Source of the DNA: Prevotellaceae bacterium
GTDB lineage: Bacteria; Bacteroidota; Bacteroidia; Bacteroidales; Paludibacteraceae
Reading direction: 5' to 3'
Length of the DNA: 5,823 nucleotides
NCBI GenBank assembly: GCA_031270425.1
Contig: JAISXQ010000087.1
Coordinates: 1-5,823 of the forward strand
The stretch's first letter is position 1. Every line of letters starts with the position of its first letter. The translations under genes and the position numbers were made by a program. Below the pieces are notes generated by a model, which made no database searches, had not been told where the DNA came from, and saw only the letters and a program-made list of their open reading frames with translations. Below are positions 5,765-5,823 of the stretch, piece after piece.

Positions 5765-5823
5765 AGAGTTACAAATTTGAAATAAAATATTTTTTTAAAT
5801 CCTTAAAGAACAGGAAAGTCCCC

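Overview
The window looks like a piece of a Bacteroidetes chromosome, probably Bacteroidales or a close relative. Three things point there: a TAnnTTTG-type promoter, start codons preceded by A/T-rich sequence without a Shine-Dalgarno, and gene families with Bacteroidetes-style sequence (a TonB-family protein with the cytosolic motif FEGRNKKYGAY, a membrane-anchored GT2 glycosyltransferase, and a NatA-like ATPase). All recognisable genes lie on the + strand. I saw no rRNA, tRNA, CRISPR array or insertion sequence.

Layout. Positions 2-1081 hold the 3' part of aspartate kinase (lysC), entering from the left edge. Diaminopimelate decarboxylase (lysA, 1113-2330) follows after 31 bases, so the first and last enzymes of the lysine/DAP branch appear co-transcribed. 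A GT2 glycosyltransferase (about 2394-3530, with an ambiguous 5' end) follows closely and may share the transcript. Positions 3531-3758 hold only a doubtful 49-codon ORF. A good Bacteroidetes promoter (3759-3790) then serves a TonB-family energy transducer (3815-4584). This gene is split into two frames at a run of ten A's and needs a -1 shift to make the full protein of about 256 residues. A NatA-like ABC ATPase (4688-5620) comes last. Positions 5621-5823 contain hairpins and repeats but no gene, so the expected permease partner is not seen.

Two themes go beyond the gene list. First, reading frames are disturbed at homopolymers: the A10 run in tonB, and T-runs at the 5' end of the glycosyltransferase. 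The tonB site has SD-like sequence upstream and a foldable element downstream, so programmed slippage is possible, but sequencing error or gene decay is not excluded. Second, the spaces between genes carry small repeats. A C-rich motif close to CCCCTTAAATCCCC sits at the 3' end of three genes, and two unrelated 7-base tandem arrays (TTGGCTC and CATTTAC, four perfect copies each) flank the ABC gene. The C-rich motif appears to supply the last codons of the ABC gene.

The most plausible 'new system' candidate is the tonB frameshift site. The repeat family is the most solid structural observation. The rest is ordinary housekeeping content.
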